From: Diphasiastrum complanatum
Taxonomy: Eukaryota; Streptophyta; Lycopodiopsida; Lycopodiales; Lycopodiaceae
Direction: 5' to 3'
DNA length: 64,000 bases
Assembly: GCA_029204225.1 (NCBI GenBank)
Contig: CM055100.1
Location: forward strand, 29,528,649-29,592,648
Shown: one piece after another, positions 46,111-58,962 of the stretch
Position numbering within the stretch: the stretch's first letter is position 1
Layout: each line of letters starts with the position of its first letter
The notes under the pieces: model-generated
Database searches by the model: none
The model's input: the letters and a program-made list of their open reading frames with translations, nothing else
What the model was told of the DNA's origin: nothing
Made by a program: the position numbers and the translations under genes

Positions 46111-46851
46111 GAGAGTTTTAGAAAAGTTTGATCATGGGAAAAATTTGCAAGAGCTTCGCTAGCACAAGTGAGAAATGAAATCGAAATTAGCCCTTTTATA
46201 AGTAAATTTGGAGGGTCCATTAGACAAAGTACTAGTTTGGCTGATCAGTTTTGGACAAAAGTTTGGAGGCATCTTTAGTACTTTGAAAACAGCTTTCTGA
46301 ATTCTCAACGAAGATTTCTGACAACTGGTGTAGCTTGACGAAGGTTTTGGAGGTCTGGCAAAGATTTAATTTTTGCCTAAGAGCATCCTTCGCCTGGGTA
46401 CTGCATTTAATGACCATTTTCAGGATATGAACCTATAGACGACCTAATTTTGGCATTCTGAATCCATCTGTCAAGTTGGTGAAGGTTCATAATGATGATA
46501 TTAGGGTCGATAAAAGTCCTCAAAGTGATAAGCCTCTGAATGTTCGTTTGACTTCAAAACAAGTACTTCCTTTGCAAGATAACATTCACCCAACTCAATA
46601 TATATAAATCTGAGCTAGATGTATGATCTGGCAAGCCGACGAAGGTTTCTAAAATGGTATGTTCAAGATCGGACTCAGAAAGCAATTTTCTAAGTCATTT
46701 TCCATCAAAATTGATTCCTAAAAATACTTTTCTTTTTCCTTTTCTAATCTGATAACTTTTTTGACTTTTACTCTTTTAAAAAAAAGAAACAACCAAATAG
46801 TGTAAAACAACCAAACTGTAAAACAACAAAAGTAAAATGATAAGATCTTGA
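46111..46851. other. Probable gypsy LTR/leader remnant, no gene
   Basis: Lies between a gypsy pol 3' end (46852) and a gypsy gag start (46110) on the minus strand, the place where an LTR and leader would be expected. Repeated words such as GACGAAGG and GCCGACGAAGG occur. Ends could not be set. Confidence 0.35.
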
Positions 46852-47199
46852 TCATGCGGGTTGAACTGGTTGCCAAAACTTGCATAGTCGGCTACCATTT
46901 AGTGGGGTGTCAAATTGTTTTCCATCTAGGTGTTCCAAAATAACTGCTCCATAGTTCAGTATTTCTTTCACCTTGTATGGTCCTTCACCTGTAAATTTCA
47001 ATTTTTCTTTGATCAGTTTAGTCTTATACACATCAAGGCTAGACCTCTTTCCTTCAGATCTTTTTTGTGTAAGCTTTGATCTATCCTTCTTTTTTCCACT
47101 TGAAGAAGCATCCACTTGATCTTGCCCTTTAGACCACTTACTTTTGGTTTTGCATTTGAATTTGCCCTTTGTGAACATAGCATCCTCTTGAAGTGTCAA
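46852..47199 (-). pseudogene. Chimera: copia Gag linker joined to gypsy integrase C terminus
   Basis: The first ~45 aa (EDAMFTKGKFKCKTKSKWSK, ASSSGKKKDRSKL) match the copia Gag linker just before the zinc knuckle (compare EEAFFTKGKFKGK in B). The rest (KLKFTGEGPYKVKEILNYGA, DTPLNGSRLCKFW) is the C-terminal end of a gypsy polyprotein. The frame is open across the join near 47070. Likely a product of recombination or template switching between two retrotransposon classes. Confidence 0.75.
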
Positions 47200-48329
<1,130 letters not shown>

Positions 48330-49290
48330 TATGGATGTGAAATCTTTCACAATGACTTGAAGGAAATGGAAAAGATGGCCGATTTATGGCCACAAACGAT
48401 TGGGAATAGAATTGTCTTTCCAAAGGCTCCATGGATCTTCTCTAGGAGAGAAGAGACAATTGTAAAGAAGGCAATAGCCTCATTTTGAGCTTCAACAAGA
48501 CACATGCAATGCCTAAAGGGTGCCTTCACACATGACAACAAGCTAAGTGGACTAAAGTCTCATGATTGGCATAAATTTTTACAGGCTGGCATGTTTTTTG
48601 ACGTTGCCAAGACCTCATGAATATTACGATTTATAGCATGTCTTGTTTCAACAGACATATATGTATTTCAATAACCACATTGTTTTTCTGTATGTAGTTT
48701 GTGCTTCCCTTGGTTCTAAGAGGGTTTCTATCAGAAGAGCTCAGAAGCACAATCTACAAAATCAGTGGTTCAGTGAGGTATGATCGATGCAAATTACATT
48801 ATTTTTTAGAGAAATGATTTAATATGATCTAACTAATGCGTATGTTATTGTTGTTTAATTTTCTTGTGAATATACATTTCATCCAAGGAGATACCGCTAG
48901 CATCCATTGAGGCGGCAAGACAAAGCACAATCGAGGCAATGTATTTGATCTAGAAGCACTTTCCCACATTAATTTTCACCATTCGAATGAATCTCATTGT
49001 GCATTTAGTAGATGAGGTGGCCATTGTAGGTACTTCATCTACTTTCATCATTTGCCTATCATAGTCAATCCTAGCCTATTACTATTGTGGTTTTGTCATT
49101 CTCTCATTGATCGATATTATCATTACAAGCACTGTCCATAACCGATGAATTTTTTTCTCAAAACGATTTATGAAGACATTGTAAGGCTTTGTAAGACAAA
49201 GAGCAAGGCCTAAGAGTAGCATGGTGGAAGGGTGGCTAGTGCAACAATCCATGGTTTATATCACGAAGTTCCTTGGTCATAGCAATCTTT
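48330..49290 (+). pseudogene. En/Spm (CACTA) transposase TNPD-like fragment
   Basis: Exon-like blocks in order: MHCL-type block TRHMQCLKGAFTHDNKLSGL KSHDWHKFLQ (48490-48585), FVLPLVLRGFLSEELRSTIY (about 48700-48765), then EAARQSTIEAMYLI and FTIRMNLIVHLVDEVAIVG (48900-49030), then SMVEGWLVQQSMVYITKFLG (49215-49280). The GLKSHDWH and HLVDE motifs are hallmarks of plant CACTA TNPD proteins. Internal stops (in the block before TRHMQ, and after AMYLI) show decay. The orientation is opposite to the 36-41 kb element. Confidence 0.8.
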
Positions 49291-49386
49291 GATCCCTCAT
49301 TGGGATAATAAGGATGATAAATGTGTTGTTGGGGAGGTTCCTCAAGGAAAAGGAGTGATCAAGAGAATGAGTGAGTCCTTTGGAGA

Positions 49387-50184
49387 ATGACCTTTGTCTT
49401 TTACATATCTGCTGAAATTCCAGATGACGAGTCTGTTGAATCTTCAACTGTTCCATTGATCGAAGCATTTGCAGTTGTTCCAGTTGATGTAGATAATGTA
49501 GATACTGATATAGGAGTTGAAACTGAAGCATCTATGGCTTCAGATTATCAAAAAACTATCTCTCGTTCTATAACCCTCTCTGATTCTCTTCCATCTGCAT
49601 CTCCTGTTAATCAATTAACTCTACTCGATGTTCCCTTATATTTTAAAAATAATAAAAGTTATATTTCATTTAATGATATAGAAGATGCTTTGAATTTGAG
49701 AGAGGATGAAATCCTCTCAATTTTTTCTCAAAATTTATCAGAATTTTCTGACATTGTTGATTACACATATGATGACCTTGAAAGTGAGATAGATTATGAT
49801 AAAGATGGCAATTGGAAATCTGGCAATGAGGCCTTGGAGGCCATGATTGAAAAATCTAAAGCCTATGAAAAAAATTTGCCTGCAGAGGAGAAATTTTTGA
49901 AATTCCAAAAAAAAATATTCCCCAAAGCCTAGATATATTCCCTCCGAAAATGTAGAGGCCATTGGAAGACATGACATTAGTAGAGCAAACGTCGTTGAAT
50001 ACGATGATTATGATCTGGTACGTAGATATTATATTGGTATTAATATTGTTCAGTTTTCTTATTTCAAACATTGTGTTAAAGTATGAGTTTGCAGTGTTAT
50101 GTATCATTCTAAATTTATTTTCTTTTCTCGTTTACAGGATGCTATTGAAATTGATGCCTTTGGTATGAGACATTTTCTGCAATA
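49387..50184 (+). pseudogene. Unrecognised acidic protein, copy X2 (N-terminal part, two exons)
   Basis: A 181-aa ORF (49387-49932) is acidic (DVDNVDTDIGVETE, DYTYDDLESEIDYDKDG). After a frameshift in the A-run near 49915, the reading continues to DYDDYDL before GTACGT (about 50018), and a second exon starts after TTACAG near 50139 with DAIEIDAFGMRHF, then a stop. The DAIEIDAF block matches EIVEVDAFASRH at the start of X1's second exon, so X2 shows the N-terminal half of the family whose C-terminal half is X1/X3. Function unknown. Confidence 0.5.
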
Positions 50185-50599
50185 GATTTTTGATATATTA
50201 CAAGGATCTCTTTTTTGCTATGAATTTGAATGCCTTTCGAAATATCGTAATACTTGGCGAGTTTTTAGCTTGATATCTAAATTGTGCTCTTCTATAAAAC
50301 CACTGAAAAAGTTGAACTAAATATTTATTTCTTGAATTGTGTCTTCCATGATTTGTTGCTCTATGAAATGCTCCCCTTGCTTGCCAATGAGATTTTTTCA
50401 TGCCTTGTGATGATCAGATACTTAATCTCCCATATTCCTTTGCGAAATAGATTGCATGATAAAGAAGGATGTGCTGCAAACAATAGTTTTGATTAGTTAT
50501 ATCAGTAGAAAAAAACATAAGCCTGAATGAGAAAAGTACCAGATAATGATATAGATTAGTACCATGTAATGAGTAACGTTGTCTTTTCCCTAACAATCA
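50185..50599. other. No gene recognised between X2 and X3
   Basis: AT-rich spacer between two convergent gene remnants. Confidence 0.4.
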
Positions 50600-52120
50600 T
50601 GTACAGATTTTACAATTGTGGTGCAATGATTTTGCAAAGTTCTCATATCTTCTGATGATAGGTTTTCTTTCCTGATAACACCTATGAGTTTGTCTAAGTT
50701 GGTCCACACTTGTCCCTTTTCCACTCAATTACTTCCTTCCAGTGTTCGTGTGGCTTGAACAATTTCTCTCCAAATTTTCGTATCTGACACTTGATTCTTT
50801 GCATGTGTGATTGGATAAGAACCTTCTTGCTTTAGCACCTCCAATTGATGGCTTATTAGGAATGTTTTCTTTTTTCCTGGAGAGTTTGTCACTTTTTTCA
50901 ATCGTGACATTCCTTTTATGTAGTCCTGCATTTGACAAAACTATTTCCAACCTCCTAATTGATGCTTTATGATTCCATGCTAGTAGAATATGCAGGTAAA
51001 TAAGTTTTTCAATAACACGAACCTCAGCATGCAATGTGCATATGTGAACATTTTTTACTTGAATTGGCAAAACACTTTTCATATTTGGATCTTCAGTTTC
51101 TCGAGTTGGGCCAGTGTTTGTTGATCGTCCCAAATTCATATTGTAGCAATCCTTCATGCAATAAAGACATGGATGCTTTGATGTTTTCCCATGAGAGACA
51201 TTATGCATACATTTTAATGTTTTCAAATCCCCTGCAAGGTGCCATTGAATTTGAAAACTTCCATGGTTTTCGACTGTAAATTTCTCACCCTCCAAATGTC
51301 TCCTTATAATCTCGCCATAATTTCTTCTTGAAAATATCCATGAAAGTATTTTATGGTCCTTTTTCAAGACCTGTAGAGAAACAAGTAATGCATGACATGT
51401 CAATAAAAACTGGCAAGGTATGAATTGTTAATAAAGATATTCTAAATGAAAATTGAAATTTATACCTGGAATGCCGCCAACTACCATATGTGATTTTCCG
51501 ATTGAACACTAAACGTTCGATCATTTGTATCTGAAATTTTGTTCATCAAAGTGACACTCACTCATTCCAACTTCTGACCCTTGATGATTTCATATTCATC
51601 CAATTTTATTATAATAATGATCTTTCCATTTACTTGATATTCATCTAGTTTATAGAATCAAATAACGTATTTTAGAACATTTACAATATCAAGAAAAATA
51701 TTATTGCAATCGTTGTAATTGAACTCACCATTCTGATTTGTATAATTCAGTTATATGAATTGGTTTCCAGCTACTTTGAACATTCCGTCATTATAAAAAT
51801 TTCTAGCTAATCTTACCCGATATGGACGCGGAAGATAAATCTTCTTCACCATCACTTGGGAAAAAGCTTTTTTAACTATTCTAAATAAAATAAAATAAGC
51901 ATTTCTGCTAATTCCAGATACATCGCATGTTGTATCACATTCGCATCCAAGTATGATTGAACCTTAATCAAAACAGTCTCTACAATTTCATTTTTCATTT
52001 TTTCAAACCGAACATTTTTTATCATTTCCTTTGCTGACTTTCTTGGTAAAACATGACTTAAAGATGATCCAATGCATGAATGGTCTATTAAATAGTTCTT
52101 TGCCACCAAACATGATCTGC
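50600..52120 (-). pseudogene. Transposase-like protein, multi-exon remnant (X3 locus)
   Basis: Exon-like blocks on the minus strand: 52119-51876 (CLVAKNYLIDHSCIGSSLSH, MIKNVRFEKMKNEIVETVLI), about 51880-51760 (KKIYLPRPYRVRLARNFYND), about 51535-51470 (SDTNDRTFSVQSENHMVVGG) and 51370 downwards (VLKKDHKILSWIF, FQIQWHLAGDLKTLKCMHNV, KHPCLYCMKDCY, LHAEVRVIEKLIYLH). A GDLK...HPCLYC...LHAEVRVIEKL pattern looks like a metal-binding, DDE-type transposase relative, but I cannot name the superfamily. A frame change near 50925 and stops after RTLEGS indicate decay. It lies just downstream of the X3 ORF and may be part of the same gene. Confidence 0.5.
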
Positions 52121-52207
52121 AACAAACATATGAAACTCAAATTATGTTTAATAAATAAATAATCCATGTTATAAACGTAAATGACATATACAAATCAAAT
52201 AAACAGT

Positions 52208-52952
52208 TTATATGACAACATACTTGAATGCTCGAATTCTTTTTTTCTGATTGCTGCTATGTGTAGATAAGTCATCAATATTCTTCATCGATAATCTCTT
52301 TCTTTTCATCTTCATCATTGCCTTATTGATAATTTTTATATCAACAACATATTTTAAACTCTCAGATCGCAACTTTTCCATGGATTCTAACATTTCTTGA
52401 TTTGATCCCCGAAGAGTAGTGACAGTAGCATTCAATTGTTTTCAACACTAGTGTGTCTTCATCATCATTTTCAAGATTCAGACGAATGGTATTGTCATGA
52501 AGGAATAATCTCCTTTCATATGAATCCAAAAATTCTAAATTTTTCCTTTTGCTCATATCAATGTAACCCGAATAAAGGGCCATTGTAGACGATCTTTTTG
52601 TAGTCTCATTGGGAGTATAGCCCAATATCTTAATAGCCAAATCCCTTTTCACAAAAATTATTTTATATGTTCCTCTTGTGTACTTATGGCCTCCTAAACA
52701 AACTGATAATGATTTGATGGCCATAATGATAGTGGTTGCATATGAATTAAAAAATGAATGATATATACAAATCTCATTATTTTGAAAGTTTTTCAAATAC
52801 TGAGATAGAGACACATCCTTTCTCTCGGCTGATACACCTCGAACGCCACACTTGCCTGCTAGCTTGATCTCTTTCTTTGCATCTGGCAATAGAACAGGCT
52901 CCATAATTGGAGTCAAAGAATGGAAGAGCATGCCTCTGAATCTTAACTTCAT
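52208..52952 (-). pseudogene. Unrecognised conserved protein, copy X3
   Basis: Main ORF 52952-52362: KCGVRGVSAERKDVSLSQYL, NNEICIYHSFFNSYATTI, GHKYTRGTYKIIFVKRDLAI, FLDSYERRLFLHDNT. A one-base frame change near 52437 leads into the ORF 52435-52208, a lysine-rich coiled-coil-like stretch (ESMEKLRSESLKYVV, MMKMKRKRLSMKN) ending at a GTATGT donor. Homologous to X1. The next exon-like block (52119) continues the same strand, so X3 and the transposase-like remnant may be one long gene. Confidence 0.55.
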
Positions 52953-53361
52953 CGAAGAGAAATACTTAGCAAATGAACTGGCACCTGAGCAGTCAATGTT
53001 TGTGCCACAAATGCAATATCAACCAAAGTAGTAATGAACTACTTCAGCAACCTATAACAATCTTATACTGCTTTTGTCGAGGCTCTCAACCAACACATTG
53101 CCACCCTGGAAGAGAAATTAAAGGCAACTACCCAATAAGCACCTTCTATCCATGTGGAACACGCCCAATTTCACCAATTAGGGCCGCACTACGATGGATC
53201 AGATGGTGGTGATGGGACATGTTTCCAAGACCCTCCAGCAGCAAGTCATGGGTCGTCATTGTGAGAGATTTCAACAAGTTTAGTCATATTTTGATAAATT
53301 GTCAATATGAGGCCAAAAAAAGCAAATATTGATTTGCACTTTGCAATTGTTGATTAGCAAA

Positions 53362-53604
53362 CTATAATTGTTGATTAAGACAAGATATGCTATGCATATC
53401 ACGCAACCTTTGACAATATCCAAGTAATCTGCTATTTCCTTCACATACATATCTGAGAAGATGAGTTACGGACTTAAAATCTGGACACAAATTGGTAGTT
53501 GGATCATTAGGATAAATTGATCCATCCACCCACAAATCTAAATTCATATGATTATTCATTCTCAATTCTCTAACTATTGCAGCAGCATTCTCTACAACTT
53601 TCAC
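53362..53604 (-). CDS. Unrecognised 80-aa ORF upstream of X3
   Basis: Reads VVENAAAIVRELRMNNHMNL, DLWVDGSIYPNDPTTNLCPD, LLRYVCEGNSRLLGYC. Same strand as X3 and about 400 bp upstream, so possibly its first exon. No domain recognised. Confidence 0.3.
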   Translation of the reverse strand: MKVVENAAAIVRELRMNNHMNLDLWVDGSIYPNDPTTNLCPDFKSVTHLLRYVCEGNSRLLGYCQRLRDMHSISCLNQQL

Positions 53605-54045
53605 ATTTTTCTTAGTAATTAGTTGTTAAAGCTACAATCATGTAAATGAATCAAACTACAGTAAATCAATATGAATAGATCTAGCATTCCTTACTTTTGT
53701 AATGTTTATGTCGCACTGAAAAATTGTCCCGCCTCATATTTCACTATAAGCATACAGTGATTTCAAAAGTTCTGCCTCTCTCGCTTCAGTTTTTGCATTG
53801 AGCACACCAAGATTTTCAGTCTTAAAGCTCTAGTCCCGAATTTTGCAACGAGCATGAAGAGAAGTTATCACATCTCATGCTTAACTAACTATTGTCTGGA
53901 ATTAACCATACTACTTAAATGTCGGACAAGGCCGAAAACTCAGAAAACGACAACCAGAAGTTACCGGATTTCATTCTCTCTCTACGTAACCTCTCTCTAA
54001 AGTGAAATTTCTTAAAGGTCCCATTTTGAGCCCATATTTCCCCTA

Positions 54046-54498
54046 ATGTTCTTGGATGGTATGGAGACCATTTCAGTTCGAAACCAGGCTCAGTTACCCA
54101 TTTCTTGTGGAGGTGTGGGTCTTCTCTCTACGGTTTCTTCTACACCTACGGCTTTTCTTGGGAGCTGGGCTCTTGTCGCCCCTACTTTGTTTTCTCGGTT
54201 ACTTTATGTCCTTCGCCCTCTCTTGGCGGATTGCATTGCTCATGTGGATAATGGTTCTCTGCCTTTTCAGCACCTCCCCATCACTGTGCGAGAGCTGCTC
54301 CCCCTCTCTACCCAAGCATGTCTTCCTCCTTTTGAGCAACTCCTCAATTTCAGTTCAGATCACTTGCAAGAGACCCTCTTGGAGCACATGCACAAACAAA
54401 CCCTTTCCAGCATGCTCTTTGAGGCTCCTTCGGCATTGCATCGAGCTCAGCTTCTTTCTTGTGTGGGGAACAAGTCTGAAAGCCGTACAAGAGCATAA
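54046..54498 (+). pseudogene. RT-associated C-terminal domain ORF (LINE-like)
   Basis: RNQAQLPISCGGVGLLSTVS, PTAFLGSWALVAPTLF and LLEHMHKQTLSSMLFEAPSA form a pattern of the kind seen downstream of non-LTR-type reverse transcriptase domains (QA-LP-GG-GL, then AFLGSW). The RT itself is not present. It is more GC-rich than its surroundings and is cut on the right by a gypsy fragment. The assignment is by resemblance only. Confidence 0.4.
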
Positions 54499-55187
54499 AA
54501 GGACTAAAACCAGTGGTAGAATGCTTATACTATTGTATGCAAACTGAACCATTGGGATCATGATTGCCACCTGGAAACATATGCATGAAGCATATCTTCC
54601 ATTGACTGGTTGACACGTTCGGTCTGGCCATCGTTTTATGGGTGATAACTTGCCAGTGAACTTGGAATCACGATCACTAACAATATCATTCGGCAAACCA
54701 TACAACTTGAACAACTTTTCAACAAAGATTTGAGCAAGTTTTGAAGCTTTCATAGTGATTTGTGTTGGAATAAAACACGCCATTTTGGTTAGCCTGTCAA
54801 CTACTACCCAAATGGCATCGTGACAATCCATGAAAATACTTTTCCATTTCTTGTTGGGAATTTCCAATGGATGTAATAGACCAGCTGCTTGAGTCTTTCC
54901 GCTTTATTCACTTGGCACTGATCACACTTTTGAACATATGCCTCGACATGACCTTTCATTTTTGGCCAATAAAATTCTCTCTTAACAAGGTCAAGTGTCC
55001 TTTGTATACCAGGGTGTCCTGCGTTGGGGCTATCATGGCACTCGTGTAGGATTTGGGCCCTAATGTCCACGATATCTGGCACACAACCTTTTCCTCTACG
55101 GAAAAGTAAACCATTTTGAATGGAATAGTCATCAAGTATCTTCTCTTTGCGAGATTTCTTGGAATCTTGCTTTCCAAGATTATTTCT
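54499..55187 (-). pseudogene. Ty3/gypsy integrase fragment
   Basis: From right to left: the zinc-binding domain LHECHDSPNAGHPGIQRTLD, REFYWPKMKGHVEAYVQKC, CQVNKAERLK; then, in another frame, core pieces DAIWVVVDRLTKMACFIPTQ, KLYGLPNDIVSDRDSKFTG. The linking core segment around 54840 is deleted and the region after FTGKL is shuffled. Interrupted on its right by copia J, which inserted at 55188. Confidence 0.85.
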
Positions 55188-56018
55188 TGTGAAAAATGCA
55201 AAAATAAACTTGGTAGGGGCCAAAAATCTTGTATATAGATAAACACACATGTGTGGAGCCTGTTCCCATGTGTGAAACTAGTGTACTTGTCATGTACCAT
55301 AATCAAATATGTTGTACATATGATTAAATTCAAGTTCTAGTGGCTAAAATGGCCAAAAACTAGTTTTCTAGACATATGACACATGGCATCAATCTATTGA
55401 TTGCATGAGCTACATCCTTTGGTTAGGTCTCATATCCCATGTGTAGAGGACATCTCACACGTGTGGAATAAGCTGAAGTAGGCAAATTTTGACTTCTAGA
55501 AGATTTCCAAGTAGATCTCCAAATAGAAGGAAAATGGACCAAAAGTGCCCAAATAGAAGGTTTTGTCCAAGTGTCAGTTTTGCATGATGAATCATCATAT
55601 GACAAAGCACCTTCACACATGTGGGATCAGAGGGATGATCAGTACCACGAGCTCCCACTTATTGTATATATAGAGCCACATTTGGCCATAATCATTGTGA
55701 GACACCAATCTTGGTTTTGGAAGCAATTTTGAGTGATTTTCTCCATTTGTCTACATTGGTTTTCATTGTTTTGAGGTTCTATCAATGTGTACTTGATTTT
55801 CAGGTTGGAGTTCGTACTCAGACAAGGTTTCACACGTGTGAAACCAGAAAGTACACCTACCTTCAATTAATGATTGTTCTTGTTAGGATTTTGTGTCTAG
55901 AATTGATCCAGATTGATCTTAATCTCAAGTAGATTGATAGATCAAGTAATCTGACAACCAATCCCTCTTGAGGATCAGATTAGGATCCACTCTTGGTCCT
56001 TTTTGTACTTTTTGCACA
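55188..56018 (+). repeat. 5' LTR of element J
   Basis: 831 bp, TGTGAAAAATGCAAAAATAA...TTTTTGCACA, followed by the PBS. Related along its length to LTR K (61720-62506). TATA-like GTATATATAG near 55664. Confidence 0.9.
55248..55840. promoter_or_regulatory. CACACGTGTG/CATGTG palindrome series in LTR J
   Basis: ACACATGTGTGGAGCC...CCCATGTGTGAAA near 55248-55276, CACACGTGTG at 55456-55465, CACACATGTGG near 55614 and CACACGTGTG at 55831-55840, on both sides of the TATA box. LTR K has the same series at matching positions. Confidence 0.45.
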
Positions 56019-56030
56019 TGGTATCAGAGC
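56019..56030 (+). other. Primer-binding site of element J
   Basis: TGGTATCAGAGC directly after the LTR. Confidence 0.9.
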
Positions 56031-57590
56031 CTAGTACAAGAGGTTTTGTTGAAATTAATAGGGTTAATCCAAATCAAAGCCAAAATTAGCAGTTTTTTGG
56101 AAAGCAGTCAAATTTTGTGTAGCGAGTTGGATTTGATAGCTCCTCAAAATTTTTGGTCCAGATCTTGTTGTGGGCTGTAGGAACCCTTTTCACACGTGTT
56201 ATGCCATACAGCTCCAGTTTTGATTGAGAAATTTCAAAAATCTGTAGAATTTGACTCACATACCCAATTTGAGTGATTTTTGGTGCAAAATCAAGCATTT
56301 TCTATAGAGAATCTAATCCCTTGATTAGTTCTTGGATTAGATCAGCCAAGAGATTAAATTTGAAGCTTGAATTAGGTGCATCAATTGATTATCTCTGTTT
56401 TTTGAGTGCATGTTGAAGTTGAGAGAGATTTTGCTAAAAATCATAGATTAAGGAGTGATATGCAAGGTGAGAGGTTGAAATCCATTGTACCATCACTCTA
56501 GATTTGTTCAAGAGTGATAGGGTCAAGTTTAGAAGCATCAATTTGCTAGACATCCTTGGATCTATCCTCCAAGTGAAACATTTGAGAGTTTCTAGTGGAA
56601 ATAGAGCATCTATGCAAATCTTTTGTAGAATTTGACATAGATTGGCTTCAATTCAAAGTTCTAGAAAAGAGATTGAGATCAAGTCACATTATTCAATCCT
56701 ACTCAATTTGTTTGAGTGTTTGTGAGGTTTGAAAAGAGTCTTTAAGTTGTCTATGACAAACGTGTAGAGAGAGATCCAATTTTCTAAGAGTTCCTTCCTT
56801 TGTAGAGGGCAAGATCTAGAAGCACATTATGTGTTGTTATAGGTGAAGAATATGTCTTCTCCTAGGTGATAAAATTATTCTAAGTGGTATTAGCTCTTTG
56901 AAGCACACTATCTTATTGAGAAAAATCACAACTTTTGATTTTGAATTTCATTCCAAGTCTTAAAAGGTAGAGTAATTGGTGGAATCCAATAGGAGTGATT
57001 GAATTCAATTTGTTAAGCAAAAATTGACATAGTATGTAAGAAACTCAAACTAGTTCTATTCAACTTTCTTTGTGAGAGTGTAAGGGTCAATTTGTGATCC
57101 CATTGGATGTCTAGAATGAGGAGGAGTCCATATTTGAGTATTCATGCATGGTTGAGATCCTTGTGAATCTCTAGTTGTCTAATTTTTAAGCTTTGTAAAA
57201 AATTGGTAGTATAGTTTGTTTTCAAATCAAATCAAATTCATTCTAAAGTGAGATTATTTGGGTCAAGAGTGAGTCCAAAAGAAGTGATGAAGTTTGATTT
57301 TCATGTGTTTGAAACAAAACCCATCTTTTGTTCAAGAATCTCAAGTGTTGAGAGAACTAGTCAAGATCTCTTTTGTGATTTGATTCAAAGATTGTGTGCT
57401 TTTGTCTTAGTGATCAAAGCAAAGTTTCCAAGTGACTAGTCATTAGTGTGAAAATTGATTCTTAGGTTTGTGAGTTAGATCTTTTGTAGATCCTTCTAGA
57501 TTGTTGAAGATGTTCAAATCTAGTCTCTTGAGAGTCACAAATTATATTTGTAGAATCATATCACAGGTCTTTATTCACATAGCATCAATA
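56031..57590 (+). other. Leader of element J
   Basis: About 1.5 kb without a convincing ORF. Its first ~550 bp match the leader of K (62519 onward), including a CACACGTGTT half-palindrome near 56191. A normal gag start (as in K at 63109) is missing here, so part of this stretch replaces gag. Confidence 0.6.
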
Positions 57591-58597
57591 GGTGGCATCC
57601 TATTGAAGGAAAGAAAGGATCCTAAGTGCAACCTTCGTGGCAAGGGAGGATATATTTTCTCAAGATGCTACAAAAAGAAGACCGTCCATCCAAGGAGAAC
57701 CAAAGCAAGGGGGCCAAGGTGAAGAATGGAGCTTCAAGTTTGAAATACAAATACAAGAAGGACAAGTCCAAGATAAGGTGTTTCCTTTGTGGAAAGGTGA
57801 ATGAGGCTTGGAGTCTCACAAGGACTTGCAAGATTTGTCTTCAAGAGTCCATCACAACACATGTCAAAGCTTTTGAAATTTTTCATTTGGAAGTGCATTG
57901 TTTGGTTCAAGATGCAAAGATAGATGTCACTTTCATGAAAGTAACTTGGAAGTATTTTATGTCCTTGGAAAGTATTTTGCTTGGAACTTTAGATAAGTTC
58001 AAACTTTTTGTTATGTTCCAAGAGAAATCAATCAAGAATAAGGAGCAGCAATCACAAAATGAAAATAGTTTCATTTATGCTATCATGTCAACTTATGAAG
58101 AACCATTTTGCTTTGAAGAGATTTTTGAATCTCAAAGGTGGATTAAGGCAATACTAGTTGAGTGTGATGCCTTAAAAGATAGCAAAATATGTTTTCCTTG
58201 TAAGCTTACATTAGTTATGAAGTCAAGGAAATGGAAATATCTTCATAATGTAGGATCTTTCGGTTTCAATAAGATCATGAATGATGTGTTCTTTCATAAA
58301 GATAAAAATTGTAAGTTTTCAATCTTAAGGGCAAGTTGTAAACTTCTTGTGAGAATAAGTGAAGCATCCAAAGTGGACACTTATATCCATAAGCAAGTAG
58401 TTAGCCTTATTGAGATGGAAATACCTTTTGATTTCAATGTTGGAAAAATCATGCTAAGATGTGGTGAATTTTGGACTTATGGTTCTAGCATTAGTAATCC
58501 TGATAATCATAGGAAGTGCATATTGAATGGTCATACTTGTTGTGATCATTATGAGACATGGAAGTCTCAAATTTCCATAAAAAAAGGAGCACCATGA
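57591..58597 (+). CDS. Gag/RT remnant joined to unrecognised protein, element J
   Basis: The 323-aa ORF (57626-58597) starts with a basic linker and half a zinc knuckle (KIRCFLCGKVNEAW; the remaining His and Cys are gone). Further on, EEPFCFEEIFESQRWIKAIL, ECDALKDS is recognisable as the segment just before the copia RT (compare EEPSSFEEAYRSKVWRDAMQ in E). No RT follows. The rest is unknown, including CKLLVRISEASKVDTYIHKQ VVSLIEMEI, which has a diverged partner in the next ORF. Confidence 0.5.
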
Positions 58598-58962
58598 AGA
58601 GGATCTTAAGGAGTCATCTCAAGGTTCAATGCCAAGGATTGAGGAGGAGAATCCTTCTCAAGTTTCAAGTGTGCCAAGGATTGAGGAGGAGAGACCTTCT
58701 CAAATTGCGATTTCAAAAAGAAACTCAAGAAATATGGTTGAGTCCATGTGGCTCACATTTCAAGGGAAAGAGGAGCATATCTCATGTGGTATACATCACA
58801 TACTTACCTCTCTTATGTCATTTGATATCTCAATTTGCTTTAGTGGATCATTGCATCTCAAAATTGGAGTAAAGCCATACTTGTTGAGTATGAAGTCTCT
58901 CTTGAGAACATAGATGATGTTTTGAAAAGGTTGAAATTGATTTTAAATAAATTAGAAAGCAA
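58598..58962 (+). other. Repeat-bearing linker in element J
   Basis: Overlapping ORFs (58558-58872 and 58629-58913) cross this stretch. One frame holds two copies of a PRIEEE-PSQ unit (58627-58705). A frame change separates the upstream and downstream coding blocks. Confidence 0.4.

Noticed and set aside
53000-53220. 79-aa plus-strand ORF (52973-53212)
   Set aside because: No motif, and antisense to the X3 gene direction; likely chance.
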